Shown: positions 1 to 9,055 of the stretch, one piece after another
Layout: each line of letters opens with the position of its first letter
How positions within the stretch are numbered: position 1 is the first letter of the stretch
Assembly (NCBI GenBank): GCA_018365815.1
Contig: JAGZJH010000007.1
Location: 1 to 64,000, forward strand
DNA from: Erysipelotrichaceae bacterium
Lineage (GTDB): Bacteria; Bacillota_I; Bacilli_A; Erysipelotrichales; Coprobacillaceae
Reading direction: 5' to 3'
Length of the DNA: 64,000 nt
Made by a program: the position numbers and the translations under genes
The notes under the pieces: model-generated
Told to the model about the DNA's origin: nothing
The model's input: the letters and a program-made list of their open reading frames with translations, nothing else
Databases searched by the model: none

Positions 1-36
1 TTTTACTTCTTTTGAATATTTACTTTTTCTTCCCAA
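1..36 (-). CDS. N-terminus of a probable IS3-type transposase OrfA (partial)
   Basis: The reverse strand opens a frame with TTG at 36 behind a strong GGGAGG ribosome-binding site and reads MGRKSKYSKEVK to the window edge. The basic, Lys/Ser/Tyr-rich opening resembles the first residues of helix-turn-helix OrfA proteins of IS3/IS150-type elements. Only 12 codons are visible, so the family is inferred from a short string and from the inverted repeat just upstream. The rest of the gene lies to the left of the window. Confidence 0.45.
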   Translation of the reverse strand, partial: MGRKSKYSKEVK

Positions 37-54
37 AGTAAAAACCTCCCGTAT

Positions 55-76
55 CAGTGTTTAATTATTTACACTG
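55..76. repeat. Inverted repeat upstream of the probable transposase
   Basis: CAGTGT and ACACTG are separated by 10 AT-rich bases, between the probable transposase start and the aldehyde dehydrogenase stop. It may belong to the insertion-sequence end or its promoter. The true element boundary cannot be placed without the other end. Confidence 0.3.
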
Positions 77-128
77 TCTACTAAGAGGTTATCATATCAC
101 CCTTAATCATAAGAGTTAATCCTTTTTA

Positions 129-1508
129 TTATTTCATTATTTTTTTAATCAATTTTAATTTTTTATCACTATATGGAGGATAAGCAATTGTTAAATTTAA
201 TTTATTTGATTTTTCCACCACCCCTTTAACATGAGAGAACGTTAGAAAACTATAAATTCCATGATACTGTCCCATGCCAGAGTATCCAACTCCACCAAAA
301 GGTAAATGCGTATTAACTAAATGTGTAATCGTATCATTAATCGATACTCCTCCGGATGTTGTATTTGAAAGAATCTGTTTTTTAATTTTATTGTTTTGTG
401 TAAATAAATATAGAGCCAACGGTTTTTCATTGTTGTTAATATAATCAATCGCTTCATTAATAGATTGATAAGTCATAATAGGTAATAACGGTCCAAAAAT
501 TTCTTCTGCCATGACTTTTGAATATCTATCTACTTTCATTATAGTCGGTTCAATATAAAGCGCAGATAAATCATAATTTCCACCATGTAAAAGGGTAATT
601 GATGGATCATCAATTAATGAAACAATTCGTTTAAAATGACGTTCATTAATAATTTTTCCATAATCTTTATTTTCTTGAATATTTAAACCATAAAGTTGAT
701 TAATACTTTCAATTAAGGCTTCAACAAGTTTTTCTTCTATACATTGGTCTACTAAAATATAATCCGGAGCCACACAAGTTTGACCAGCATTCATTAATTT
801 CCCCCAAATAATACGCATTGCAGTCTTTTTAATATCTGCACTTCTTTCAACAATTACCGGACTTTTCCCCCCTAATTCTAACGTTAAAGGGGTTAAATGA
901 TTTGCAGCAGCACTCATGACTTTTTTCCCTACACCTACACTACCTGTAAAAAATATATAATCAAATCTTTCCTTCAACAACGACTGAGTCATTTCTACTT
1001 CACCAAGAAATACTTTAATGTATTCAGGTTTAAAAACATCTTCAATAATTGCTTTAATCACTAAAGAAGTATGTTCACTCATTTCACTTGGTTTAATGAT
1101 TGCACAATTTCCTGCCGCAATCACTCCAATTAAGGGTTCTAAAACTAATTGAACCGGATAATTATAAGGACCAATAATTAAAACACAACCATAAGGATCA
1201 TAAGCCACTTTACTTTTAATTGGAAAAAGATAGAGTGGGGAAACTACGTGTTTAGGTTTCATTAATTTTTTTAATTTTTTTGACATCTCGCTAATACTAT
1301 TTAAAACAAAGCCAATTTCACTCATATATCCCTCGGTTTCACATTTTCCTAGATCTTGATTTAAAGCTTGATATAATTCTTGTTCGTGGTTTAAAATACT
1401 TTGCTTTAATAATTTTAACTGCTTAATTCTAAATTCATAAGACAAAGATTCACCGGTTTTAAAATAATTTTTTTGACTTTCTAAAACTTCATGAACACTC
1501 TTTTGCAT
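129..1508 (-). CDS. NAD(P)-dependent aldehyde dehydrogenase
   Basis: Oxidises aldehydes to acids with NAD(P). The frame has class-3-like motifs: PYNYP in the N-terminal cofactor domain, FTGS at about residue 193, general-base Glu in LELGGKSP (about 217) and nucleophilic Cys in NAGQTC (about 251, numbered from the longest frame). The longest frame begins at 1526 with no ribosome-binding site and overlaps the upstream gene by 17 bases. Met7 at 1508, behind a weak GAAGTG, matches usual family N-termini and clears the upstream stop by 1 base. It is the last gene of a four-gene minus-strand run. The substrate cannot be read from sequence; long-chain or fatty aldehydes are typical of this subgroup. 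Confidence 0.9.
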   Translation of the reverse strand: MQKSVHEVLESQKNYFKTGESLSYEFRIKQLKLLKQSILNHEQELYQALNQDLGKCETEGYMSEIGFVLNSISEMSKKLKKLMKPKHVVSPLYLFPIKSKVAYDPYGCVLIIGPYNYPVQLVLEPLIGVIAAGNCAIIKPSEMSEHTSLVIKAIIEDVFKPEYIKVFLGEVEMTQSLLKERFDYIFFTGSVGVGKKVMSAAANHLTPLTLELGGKSPVIVERSADIKKTAMRIIWGKLMNAGQTCVAPDYILVDQCIEEKLVEALIESINQLYGLNIQENKDYGKIINERHFKRIVSLIDDPSITLLHGGNYDLSALYIEPTIMKVDRYSKVMAEEIFGPLLPIMTYQSINEAIDYINNNEKPLALYLFTQNNKIKKQILSNTTSGGVSINDTITHLVNTHLPFGGVGYSGMGQYHGIYSFLTFSHVKGVVEKSNKLNLTIAYPPYSDKKLKLIKKIMK

Positions 1509-1509
1509 T

Positions 1510-2268
1510 TCACACTTCAACAGCATTAATTTCTATAATATTTTTCACCGGGATTTGGTATTCACCTACTAAATCAACTTGAATATCACATTCTTGATTT
1601 GTCGCAATAACAGTTAAAGCATAATGAACTAAAGTATATTTCATGCCATCTTCACTACCATCAGGGCTAAAATGATAACGATTGAAGTTATAAGCATGTT
1701 CCTTAAATTTAATCATATAAGGAGTTGATTGATTAATCCAATCTTGATGTAGATTTTCAATATGAAGATATTTTTCAATTTCACTTAACACTTTCGGTCT
1801 CGCTTTTAATTTCGCATCAAATTTACGATTTTTTTGCATAACTAAAAAACAATCTAAAGCATAATCACCAAATATTTTGTAATGTAATTTTGAATTACCA
1901 CAATCTACTAAGTTGTAAGATTGTTGTTTATAAGTCAAAGTTTTTGTATAAATATTAATATAAATATCATGTTCATGTAAAAAGTTATTTAAACTTGAAT
2001 CAACGGATAAAGCGCGTTTTAAATTAATTAATCCTGTTTTTTTAATCGATTCACATTGATCGTTATTAGTTGTTGTATGGATTCCTACAATTTGTAAATC
2101 CTCTAGCTCAAAACAATCTAAATTAATATGAAATTCTTTTAAAAACGCTTCAACATCGACATTTTGATGTAACTTCATAAATTCATCAACTTCTTTAAAA
2201 GAAAGGCTGAACAAATTTGTTAATGTATGTAATGCATTTTCGACATTGGTAATATCATATACCTTCAT
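1510..2268 (-). CDS. Unknown 252-residue protein, faint ADP-ribosyltransferase-like pattern
   Basis: I do not recognise this family. It is a soluble protein of mixed composition without signal peptide or membrane segments. Around residues 60-95 the run IVGIHTTT, a Cys, SIKKTGLINL and a later FL-HEHDI recalls the H-x-T and 'SI..GL' pattern seen in ADP-ribosyltransferase-fold proteins such as DarT relatives. This is only a visual resemblance and no catalytic triad is demonstrated. The ORF sits 16 bases after the acetyltransferase gene and abuts the aldehyde dehydrogenase start, so it is probably co-transcribed with both. Its start has a good AAGGAAG-type ribosome-binding site. Confidence 0.6.
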   Translation of the reverse strand: MKVYDITNVENALHTLTNLFSLSFKEVDEFMKLHQNVDVEAFLKEFHINLDCFELEDLQIVGIHTTTNNDQCESIKKTGLINLKRALSVDSSLNNFLHEHDIYINIYTKTLTYKQQSYNLVDCGNSKLHYKIFGDYALDCFLVMQKNRKFDAKLKARPKVLSEIEKYLHIENLHQDWINQSTPYMIKFKEHAYNFNRYHFSPDGSEDGMKYTLVHYALTVIATNQECDIQVDLVGEYQIPVKNIIEINAVEV

Positions 2269-2284
2269 TTTAAACTTCCTTTCA

Positions 2285-2698
2285 TTATAATTTTTTAATC
2301 ATTTGAATATGCAAACAATGTTCATCTAAATATGGTTCATCTTTAGCTAAATAACCTAGTTTTTCATAAAAAGATTGGGCTTGTAATTGAGCAGATAAGA
2401 CAATTTCTTTTCCACCTAATTCAATGATACGTTTTTCTAAAACATCAATAATTTGACTCCCTAGATGTTGTTTACGATAGGATTTTAATACTGCCACACG
2501 ACCAATGGCATAGACACCGTCACTTTTTAAATAGGTTCTTCCACAAGCCACTGCTTGTTGGTCTATGCTGATTAAAACAAAATGGCAGTTTTTATCAATT
2601 GTATCAAATTCTTCTTTAAATCCTTGTTCTTTAACAAATACTTCAGTTCTTATATTTATAATATCTTCGTTAATTGTATCTAATATTTTAATTTCCAT
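2285..2698 (-). CDS. GNAT-family N-acetyltransferase
   Basis: Transfers an acetyl group from acetyl-CoA to an amine of unknown substrate. The 137-residue protein has the GNAT fold signature: RVAVLKSYRKQHLGSQI is the acetyl-CoA-binding beta4-alpha3 region, and QAQSFYEKLGY closes the domain as in ElaA/YjcF-type GNATs. A longer frame starts at 2734, but AAAGGAG lies 6 bases before Met13 at 2698, which also avoids overlap with the upstream stop at 2724. Co-directional with the CNNM gene 25 bases upstream. Confidence 0.85.
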   Translation of the reverse strand: MEIKILDTINEDIINIRTEVFVKEQGFKEEFDTIDKNCHFVLISIDQQAVACGRTYLKSDGVYAIGRVAVLKSYRKQHLGSQIIDVLEKRIIELGGKEIVLSAQLQAQSFYEKLGYLAKDEPYLDEHCLHIQMIKKL

Positions 2699-2723
2699 AA
2701 TTACTCCTTTAAAAAAGAGCAAA

Positions 2724-3995
2724 TTAATGTTCAACTTGCTCCTCTACTGGTTTTACTTTTGTTAGTTTTAAGGCGGCAATACGATTTTTATGTATACGTT
2801 CCACCTCTATTAATACATCATCAATAATTAACTGATGATGTAAATCCGGTACGCCATGACATTGTCCTAGTACCATTCCTCCAATTGATTCAAAATCTTC
2901 GGAGTCAAAATGAGTTCCAATTTCATCATTAATTTCATTAAAACTCATTGAACCATCAACAATATAAGTATCTTCATCAATTTGTTTAATTAAATCTTCA
3001 TCTTGGTCATATTCATCATCAATATTTCCCACAATTTCTTCAATAATGTCCTCAAAAGTAACAAGTCCACTCATTACACCATATTCATCTAATACAACTG
3101 CCAGTGAAACACGTTCTTTTCGCATTAATGCAAAAACATCTGCAATTTGGTTAAATTCATACACAAAGAAAGCTTCACGCATATAATCGCTCACTTTAAA
3201 AGTTTCACGATTAATATCTTTAAATAATAAATCCTTAATATTAATTACACCAATGATTTCATCAAACGAATCACTGTGAACAAGTAATCTTGAAAATTGT
3301 TCTTTTTTATAACATTCATATAATTCATCATAAGTTGCCTCAGATGATACTGAAACAACATGAATACGTGGTGTCATTACTTCTCTAATTTCTGTTTCTC
3401 TAAATTCAAATACATTGTGAATCATTTCTTTTTCTTCAGTTTCTAACACACCCGCTTCGTGACCGACCGTTACAAAAGTTTTTAAATCTTCTTCTGTAAT
3501 TTTAGGTGCCGGTTGATATTTACCGCCCAAAAGACGAATAATTATTCCAGAAATAAAATTCAACACCACTACTACCGGTTTAAATAAAGTGATTAAAACA
3601 GAAATAATCCCACCAAAAGAAAGTGCAATTCCATCAGCAAAACGGCTAGCTAAAGACTTAGGGGTAATTTCCGAAAAAATTAAAATTAATAAGGTTACAA
3701 TTCCAGTTGCAATTCCTACCCCTTTATCACCAAAAATATCAATTGCAATAGCTGTTGATAATGAAGAAGCCAAAATATTTACTAAGTTATTCCCTACAAG
3801 TAAGGTACTGATTAATTGATCAGTATTAGATAACAATCGTTCTACGACCTTTGCTCTTGAATCTCCTTCTTCCGAAAGTGAACGCATTCTGATTTTGTTA
3901 ACTGATAACAATGCTGTTTCAGATGCACTAAAAAATGCTGATAATAATAAACATATAAGAAATATAATAATCTTCGTCGACTGTTCCGAGTCCAA
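2724..3995 (-). CDS. CNNM/CorC-HlyC family membrane protein (divalent metal export type)
   Basis: An integral membrane protein with three modules: an N-terminal DUF21 transmembrane domain (about residues 1-190, opening with a hydrophobic segment and FFSASETALLSVNKIR), a CBS pair (about 210-335) and a C-terminal CorC_HlyC domain. This is the architecture of MpfA/YhdP-type proteins linked to magnesium efflux; the older label 'hemolysin' is unsupported. The start is TTG at 3995, with AAAGGAG 11 bases upstream. An ATG nearer the ribosome-binding site belongs to another frame that ends after 63 codons. First gene of a run with the acetyltransferase, the unknown protein and aldehyde dehydrogenase. 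Confidence 0.9.
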   Translation of the reverse strand: MDSEQSTKIIIFLICLLLSAFFSASETALLSVNKIRMRSLSEEGDSRAKVVERLLSNTDQLISTLLVGNNLVNILASSLSTAIAIDIFGDKGVGIATGIVTLLILIFSEITPKSLASRFADGIALSFGGIISVLITLFKPVVVVLNFISGIIIRLLGGKYQPAPKITEEDLKTFVTVGHEAGVLETEEKEMIHNVFEFRETEIREVMTPRIHVVSVSSEATYDELYECYKKEQFSRLLVHSDSFDEIIGVINIKDLLFKDINRETFKVSDYMREAFFVYEFNQIADVFALMRKERVSLAVVLDEYGVMSGLVTFEDIIEEIVGNIDDEYDQDEDLIKQIDEDTYIVDGSMSFNEINDEIGTHFDSEDFESIGGMVLGQCHGVPDLHHQLIIDDVLIEVERIHKNRIAALKLTKVKPVEEQVEH

Positions 3996-4078
3996 ATTAA
4001 ATCCATCTCCTTTATAATATAGTTATTTATCATTATAGAATATTCAAATTAAATTGTCAAATTCAATATTTTTTGATA

Positions 4079-5416
4079 TTAAAGAACACTAGCTAAAGTA
4101 TAAAACTCCATTTTAGAGACATTAGTTGTACTAAAAGTTCCATCTAATTCATACACCACTTGTGTCATTACATATTTTCCACCGTTGATATACACTTCAA
4201 CAACATGATGATCGTAATAAATCTCCAATTGATATTGACCGTTTAAATGAGGACTATAAGTTTCATTACATACATTTTCACACTCAATTGAAACTTTTCT
4301 TCTGTCTAATTTTAAACAATCGTTTTCAATGGTAAAAATTAATCCCCCTAAATTAATAATACTTTCATCATTAAGTTCTGTGATAATTTTTTGAGGTTGA
4401 TTATAACTAAAAATATGTTTACGCGCCACAAATAGTTCATCAATATTAGGATGTACTTTTTGTAATAACTCGCCATTTTCATGCGTTAATACTCTAGGCA
4501 TACTCATCATTCCCACCCATTCATGTCCAGCAATGGGTTGCCTCATTCTTAACCAACCGATCATTACACGACGATTTTTTTCGTCTAAAAAAGATTGTGG
4601 GGCATAGAAATCTAAGCCATAATCTAAATACATATAATCTCCTGAAGAAGTCATTTGACAACTTTCCTCTTCAAAATCAACTTTCATAATCACTGCATTG
4701 CTGACTGGTTTTGGGGGCGTATCAATATGTTCAGGTGAAAATACCATAAAATACTGATCATTAATTTTAAATAAGTCAGGACATTCCCACATATTTCCAA
4801 TGTTTTCATTTGAATAACGATTGACATATTTAAAATGATGCCCATCTTCACTTTCGTAAAATAAAACTACACCATTGTAATCATTTCCATTTTTATTTTT
4901 CACTTTACTTCCTATAATCATATAAATTTTATCATTGTAAAGCCATACTTTAGGATCGCGAGTATGTTGTAAACTTCCAAAATTTTCATCAGTAATTGCA
5001 TCAATAACTTTAAATTTTTGATGACGATTATCAAATGTAAATCCATCATCGGAAATCATTAATGCCTGTGAGGCAATTAAATCATCATCACTTTCTTGAA
5101 TATGAATATAATCCTCTTTCGTTTTTCGATATTTAATCGCAGTATAATATAAATATAATTGATCTTTAAAATTAATCGCAGATCCGGAAAAACACCCATT
5201 ACAATCAAAATCTTTTGATGGGTATAAGGCAATTGGGTGATGATTCCAATGGACTAAATCTTTACTTGAACAATGCCCCCAATGCATTGTCCCCCACATT
5301 GGTTCATAGGGAAAATGTTGGTAAAACATATGGTAATATCCCTTATAATAAATTAATCCATTCGGATCGTTAATCCAGTTACGTTTTGAAGTAAAATGAA
5401 ATACTGGTCTAGTCAT
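4079..5416 (-). CDS. Glycoside hydrolase family 32 beta-fructosidase (sucrose-6-phosphate hydrolase type)
   Basis: Hydrolyses beta-fructosides such as sucrose, sucrose-6-phosphate or short fructans. The GH32 motifs are in order: WINDPNG with nucleophile Asp17, FSGSA (77-81), transition-state-stabilising Asp in RDP (153-155) and acid/base Glu211 in WECPDLF, followed by a beta-sandwich tail. There is no signal peptide, so the enzyme acts in the cytoplasm on imported sugar. At 445 residues it is slightly short but complete. A GGAGGG ribosome-binding site precedes the ATG. No sugar transporter or regulator is adjacent, so the substrate is undetermined. Confidence 0.9.
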   Translation of the reverse strand: MTRPVFHFTSKRNWINDPNGLIYYKGYYHMFYQHFPYEPMWGTMHWGHCSSKDLVHWNHHPIALYPSKDFDCNGCFSGSAINFKDQLYLYYTAIKYRKTKEDYIHIQESDDDLIASQALMISDDGFTFDNRHQKFKVIDAITDENFGSLQHTRDPKVWLYNDKIYMIIGSKVKNKNGNDYNGVVLFYESEDGHHFKYVNRYSNENIGNMWECPDLFKINDQYFMVFSPEHIDTPPKPVSNAVIMKVDFEEESCQMTSSGDYMYLDYGLDFYAPQSFLDEKNRRVMIGWLRMRQPIAGHEWVGMMSMPRVLTHENGELLQKVHPNIDELFVARKHIFSYNQPQKIITELNDESIINLGGLIFTIENDCLKLDRRKVSIECENVCNETYSPHLNGQYQLEIYYDHHVVEVYINGGKYVMTQVVYELDGTFSTTNVSKMEFYTLASVL

Positions 5417-5464
5417 ATAAATCCCTCCATTTTTATTAAAATATTCAATTCAATTGTAGCTGTT

Positions 5465-5501
5465 TTCCAAAAGAAAAACAAGAGAGATAACTTCTCTTGT
5501 T
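5465..5501 (-). terminator. Rho-independent terminator after the small ORF
   Basis: A 9-bp stem (AACAAGAGA / TCTCTTGTT, 5477-5501) is followed on the reverse strand by a T-rich run. It ends the minus-strand transcript carrying mnmA, recD2 and the 45-residue ORF. Confidence 0.75.
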
Positions 5502-5639
5502 TTACATTTTTTTGGCGATTTCTTGATAATAATGCTCTGCTTTTTTTGCCATTTCATGTCTTTTTTCCGGTTTCATCATAAGCAAATAGGCTGTCGCCAT
5601 ACTTCCTGCACCAATCATCACTGCCATTACTTTTGACAT
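5502..5639 (-). CDS. Small 45-residue single-pass membrane protein
   Basis: A short frame with GAGGTGA placed 5 bases before ATG 5639. The protein begins MSKVMAVMIGAGSMATAY and has one N-terminal hydrophobic segment (about residues 4-22), then a charged Lys/Glu-rich amphipathic tail ending in IAKKM. It is Met-rich. It follows recD2 by 26 bases and is closed by a terminator that abuts its stop, so it is the last cistron of that transcript. The layout resembles short membrane-anchor proteins of other Firmicutes, but I recognise no named family and assign no function. Confidence 0.7.
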   Translation of the reverse strand: MSKVMAVMIGAGSMATAYLLMMKPEKRHEMAKKAEHYYQEIAKKM

Positions 5640-5665
5640 CTAATCACCTCATAAATAGTATGGAA

Positions 5666-7867
5666 TTAATCCATAAAATCATACGGAGATAATTTATCTT
5701 GTTTTTTTGTATTAAAGCGTTGTTTTAAATAAGTTAACCGTTCTTTATTTTGCTTTTGCTTAATTCCTTTAAAAAAAGCTTGAGGTTGACCGATTAAAAA
5801 TAATGATTGCTTTGCTCTAGTAATCCCAGTATAAATCAAATTCTTTTTTAACATAATATAATAATCATTTAAAATAGGCATAATGACAATTTTAAATTCA
5901 CTTCCTTGGGCTTTATGAATACTCATACAATAAGCTAATGTAATTTGACTAAAATCATTAGAAGTATATTCAATCAATTTATCATCATACGCTACGATAA
6001 TCGTATCACTCAAATATTCAAAATTATCTTTTAAATGAATTTCAACGATTCGTCCAATATCACCATTAAAAACATTATCCTCAACTCTATTTTTTAACTG
6101 TAATACTTTATCTCCCTCACGAAAACATTGTCGACCGATTTTAATTTCGCTTACATACTCACTCATTGGATTTAATAAATTTTGTAGCATTTCGTTAATG
6201 GCATTAATTCCCGCAACCCCTTGATACATTGGAGCTAATATTTGAAAATCATTATAATCATAACCTTCATTTAATGCTTTGATAACAATTTTTTGGATTA
6301 GTGATAAAACTTGATGATTTTGACAAGTGATAAAATTTATATCTTCATAGCTTTTAAACATTGTATATTCAATGTCTTGATTTGAAGAAATTGAATGCGC
6401 TAATTGAACAATCCCCGAACTGTGCTTTTGGCGATAAATCTTTTCTAAACAAATTGAATGAATTTGATGAATAGATAGTAAATCACTTAATAAATTACCG
6501 GGTGAAACAGAAGGCAACTGTTCGTAATCACCAATAATTAAAATCTTTTTAACCATTCTACTTGCTTGTAATAAATAATCAAACAAAATTGTATCGACCA
6601 TTGAAAACTCATCGATAATTAACAAATCATATTCAATCGGGTGATCTTCATCAAACATAAATTCATTATTTGAAATATCAAAATGCAATAATCGATGAAT
6701 CGTTTGAGCTTCTAAATTTGTGAGTTCTGACAATCGCTTAGCGGCTCTACCAGTTGGTGCAACAAGTGCAATGGATTCACTTTGATAAAGTTTTTTATAA
6801 ACTTCGATTACCGCTTTAACAATAGTTGTTTTACCGGTTCCCGGTCCACCCGTTAAGATCATTAATGGATATTTAACAAAGTCTATAATCGCTTGTCTTT
6901 GATTAGAAGCAAATTGAATTTGATCACGTTGTTCAATGCTTTCAATAATTTGTTCTATTTTTGTAGGATCTTCATGATTGATTGGAAGATGAATAAAATA
7001 ATCAATCGCCTCTTTAATATTAGTTTCAGCCATTTCATATAAATCAATAAATATTTTTTCATCTCTGATAATTAATTTTCCAGTTTCTTTTAATCTATTA
7101 ATCGCTTCAATATAAGTTTCTTCTTTAAGTTGAAAATCAACTTTACCTAAATGCTCTATTAAATGATTAAATAAAACATAAGTATTGCCACTGTTATAAC
7201 ACATTTCTTTAATACAATAAACTACTAATGTATCAATTCGATATTGATCATCAATAGGAATTCCAAGAGCCAAAGCAAGTTTGTCCACATTTTTAAAACT
7301 GATGTTTTCAATATCTTCTAATAATTGATAAGGTTGATGTTTAATTAAATCTAATGTATTTTCTTGGTAAGTTTGAATAATTTTTTCAATGATCATTAAA
7401 CTTAATCCATGTTGGTATAAAAATTGAATGGTTTCTTGTTGATTATTTTTATTTAATTCTTGGTAAATTGTATCAATTTTACTTTGTGTCATTCCTTGAA
7501 TTGAAGATAAAACCAAAGGATCTTCTTTAATCATTTCTAAAGCATTTTCGCCTAGTGTATCGACAATACGTGTCGCTTGAACTTTTCCGATTCCTTTAAA
7601 TAATGAACTAGACAAATAGCGAATGATTTCATCATAATCATTCGCTAGTACTTCTTCATATCCAATAAACTTAAACTGTTCCCCATATTTAGGGTGAATG
7701 ACATAATCACCATTAAAACGAAAACGTAATCCAAGTTGAGGTTCAAGCATATTGCCTGTTACTAAAATTTTTTGATGTATATTCTCTTCATCAATTAAAG
7801 CAACAATGAATTTAGATTGTTCATTATAAAAACGAATTTGAACAATACTTCCAACAATTGTTTCCAT
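5666..7867 (-). CDS. recD2: RecD2-type ATP-dependent DNA helicase
   Basis: A superfamily 1B 5'-3' DNA helicase without RecBC partners, involved in replication-fork maintenance and repair. The 733-residue protein has an N-terminal OB-like region (1-75), helix-hairpin-helix repeats (about 80-200), Walker A GGPGTGKTT at about 340, Walker B LLIIDEFSMVD, and a C-terminal UvrD-like domain with CMSIHKAQGSEF. The start codon directly follows the mnmA stop (TAA then ATG), which implies translational coupling. The mnmA-recD2 neighbourhood also occurs in Bacillus. Confidence 0.95.
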   Translation of the reverse strand: METIVGSIVQIRFYNEQSKFIVALIDEENIHQKILVTGNMLEPQLGLRFRFNGDYVIHPKYGEQFKFIGYEEVLANDYDEIIRYLSSSLFKGIGKVQATRIVDTLGENALEMIKEDPLVLSSIQGMTQSKIDTIYQELNKNNQQETIQFLYQHGLSLMIIEKIIQTYQENTLDLIKHQPYQLLEDIENISFKNVDKLALALGIPIDDQYRIDTLVVYCIKEMCYNSGNTYVLFNHLIEHLGKVDFQLKEETYIEAINRLKETGKLIIRDEKIFIDLYEMAETNIKEAIDYFIHLPINHEDPTKIEQIIESIEQRDQIQFASNQRQAIIDFVKYPLMILTGGPGTGKTTIVKAVIEVYKKLYQSESIALVAPTGRAAKRLSELTNLEAQTIHRLLHFDISNNEFMFDEDHPIEYDLLIIDEFSMVDTILFDYLLQASRMVKKILIIGDYEQLPSVSPGNLLSDLLSIHQIHSICLEKIYRQKHSSGIVQLAHSISSNQDIEYTMFKSYEDINFITCQNHQVLSLIQKIVIKALNEGYDYNDFQILAPMYQGVAGINAINEMLQNLLNPMSEYVSEIKIGRQCFREGDKVLQLKNRVEDNVFNGDIGRIVEIHLKDNFEYLSDTIIVAYDDKLIEYTSNDFSQITLAYCMSIHKAQGSEFKIVIMPILNDYYIMLKKNLIYTGITRAKQSLFLIGQPQAFFKGIKQKQNKERLTYLKQRFNTKKQDKLSPYDFMD

Positions 7868-9001
7868 TTATAAATAAGTTAATTCCTTACCATCTTTATA
7901 AACTTTATCAATCGTACCGCCACCTAAACATAACTCGTCTAAATAAAAAACTGCCGCTTGTCCAGGTGTCACTGCTTTAACCGGTTTTTCAAATTCCACT
8001 TTAATTGTCGTATCATCAATAAATTCAATAACAACCGGATTATCTGGTTGACGGTATCTAAACTTCGCTTGACATTTGAATTTTCCTTGTGGTTTTTCAC
8101 TCATAATCCAATTCACATCACTAATTAATGCCCCAGTTGACATTAACCATTTATTTTGATCAGATTGACAAACATATAATACGTTTTCATCATAATTTTT
8201 TCCAACAACAAACCATGCTTCACCAGGACCACCGATATTTAAACCCTTACGTTGACCGATTGTATAATACATAATTCCTTGATGTATTCCAACCACTTGA
8301 TTAGTTTCAATATCAACCATTTTTCCTTCTTTAGCAGGAATATAATTTTTTAAAAATTCTTTAAAATCACGTTCACCAATAAAACAAATTCCAGTACTGT
8401 CTTTTTTGTGAGCAACTGGTAAATTAATTTCTTCAGCTATTCTTCGCACTTCTGTTTTTTCAATTTCACCTAATGGAAACAAAGTCGCTTGAAGTTGTTT
8501 TTGTGATAATTGACATAAAAAATAAGTTTGATCTTTGCTTAGATCTTTACCTTTATACATTTTTGAGTCAGCACCTTCATGATGTTCTACTTTTGCATAA
8601 TGACCAGTAGCGATATAATCTGCTCCGATTGAAAAAGCATAGTCTAAAAACGCTTTAAATTTAATATGTTTATTACATAAAATATCTGGATTAGGTGTAC
8701 GTCCACTTTTATATTCATCAATAAAATAAGTAAACACATGATCCCAATATTCTTTAATAAAATCAACACGTCTAATTTCAATACCTAAACACTCTGCTAC
8801 CTTTTTAGCATCTTTATAATCTTCTTCTTGAGGGCAATAAGGTTCATCGTTAGTGGGATTTCCTAAAATATCATTATTTAATTGGCTATCCCAGTTTTTC
8901 ATAAAAACGCCAATGACTTCATAACCTTGTTGTTTTAATAAATAGGCGCTTACTGCTGAATCGACACCACCACTTAACCCTACAATGACTCTTTTTTTCA
9001 T
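7868..9001 (-). CDS. mnmA: tRNA-specific 2-thiouridylase MnmA
   Basis: Installs sulfur at C2 of wobble uridine 34 in tRNA-Lys, -Glu and -Gln. The PP-loop SGGVDS (10-15) binds ATP. The catalytic cysteine pair lies in DILCNKH (Cys109) and STGICFIGE (Cys206). The C-terminal beta-barrel is present and the 377-residue length is typical. GAGGGA precedes the ATG. Sulfur probably comes from a cysteine desulfurase; the NifS-like gene at 41194-42333 is the only one in view, but it is paired with thiI. Confidence 0.97.
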   Translation of the reverse strand: MKKRVIVGLSGGVDSAVSAYLLKQQGYEVIGVFMKNWDSQLNNDILGNPTNDEPYCPQEEDYKDAKKVAECLGIEIRRVDFIKEYWDHVFTYFIDEYKSGRTPNPDILCNKHIKFKAFLDYAFSIGADYIATGHYAKVEHHEGADSKMYKGKDLSKDQTYFLCQLSQKQLQATLFPLGEIEKTEVRRIAEEINLPVAHKKDSTGICFIGERDFKEFLKNYIPAKEGKMVDIETNQVVGIHQGIMYYTIGQRKGLNIGGPGEAWFVVGKNYDENVLYVCQSDQNKWLMSTGALISDVNWIMSEKPQGKFKCQAKFRYRQPDNPVVIEFIDDTTIKVEFEKPVKAVTPGQAAVFYLDELCLGGGTIDKVYKDGKELTYL

Positions 9002-9055
9002 TTTATCCCTCCCATCTTGATTAGTTTAACATAATTTAATTCAAATTTCTATCTT

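Noticed and set aside
3842..4033. 63-codon frame starting nearer to the AAAGGAG site than the CNNM start
   Set aside because: It overlaps the CNNM gene in another frame, ends early and has the composition of a shifted reading of the DUF21 segment.
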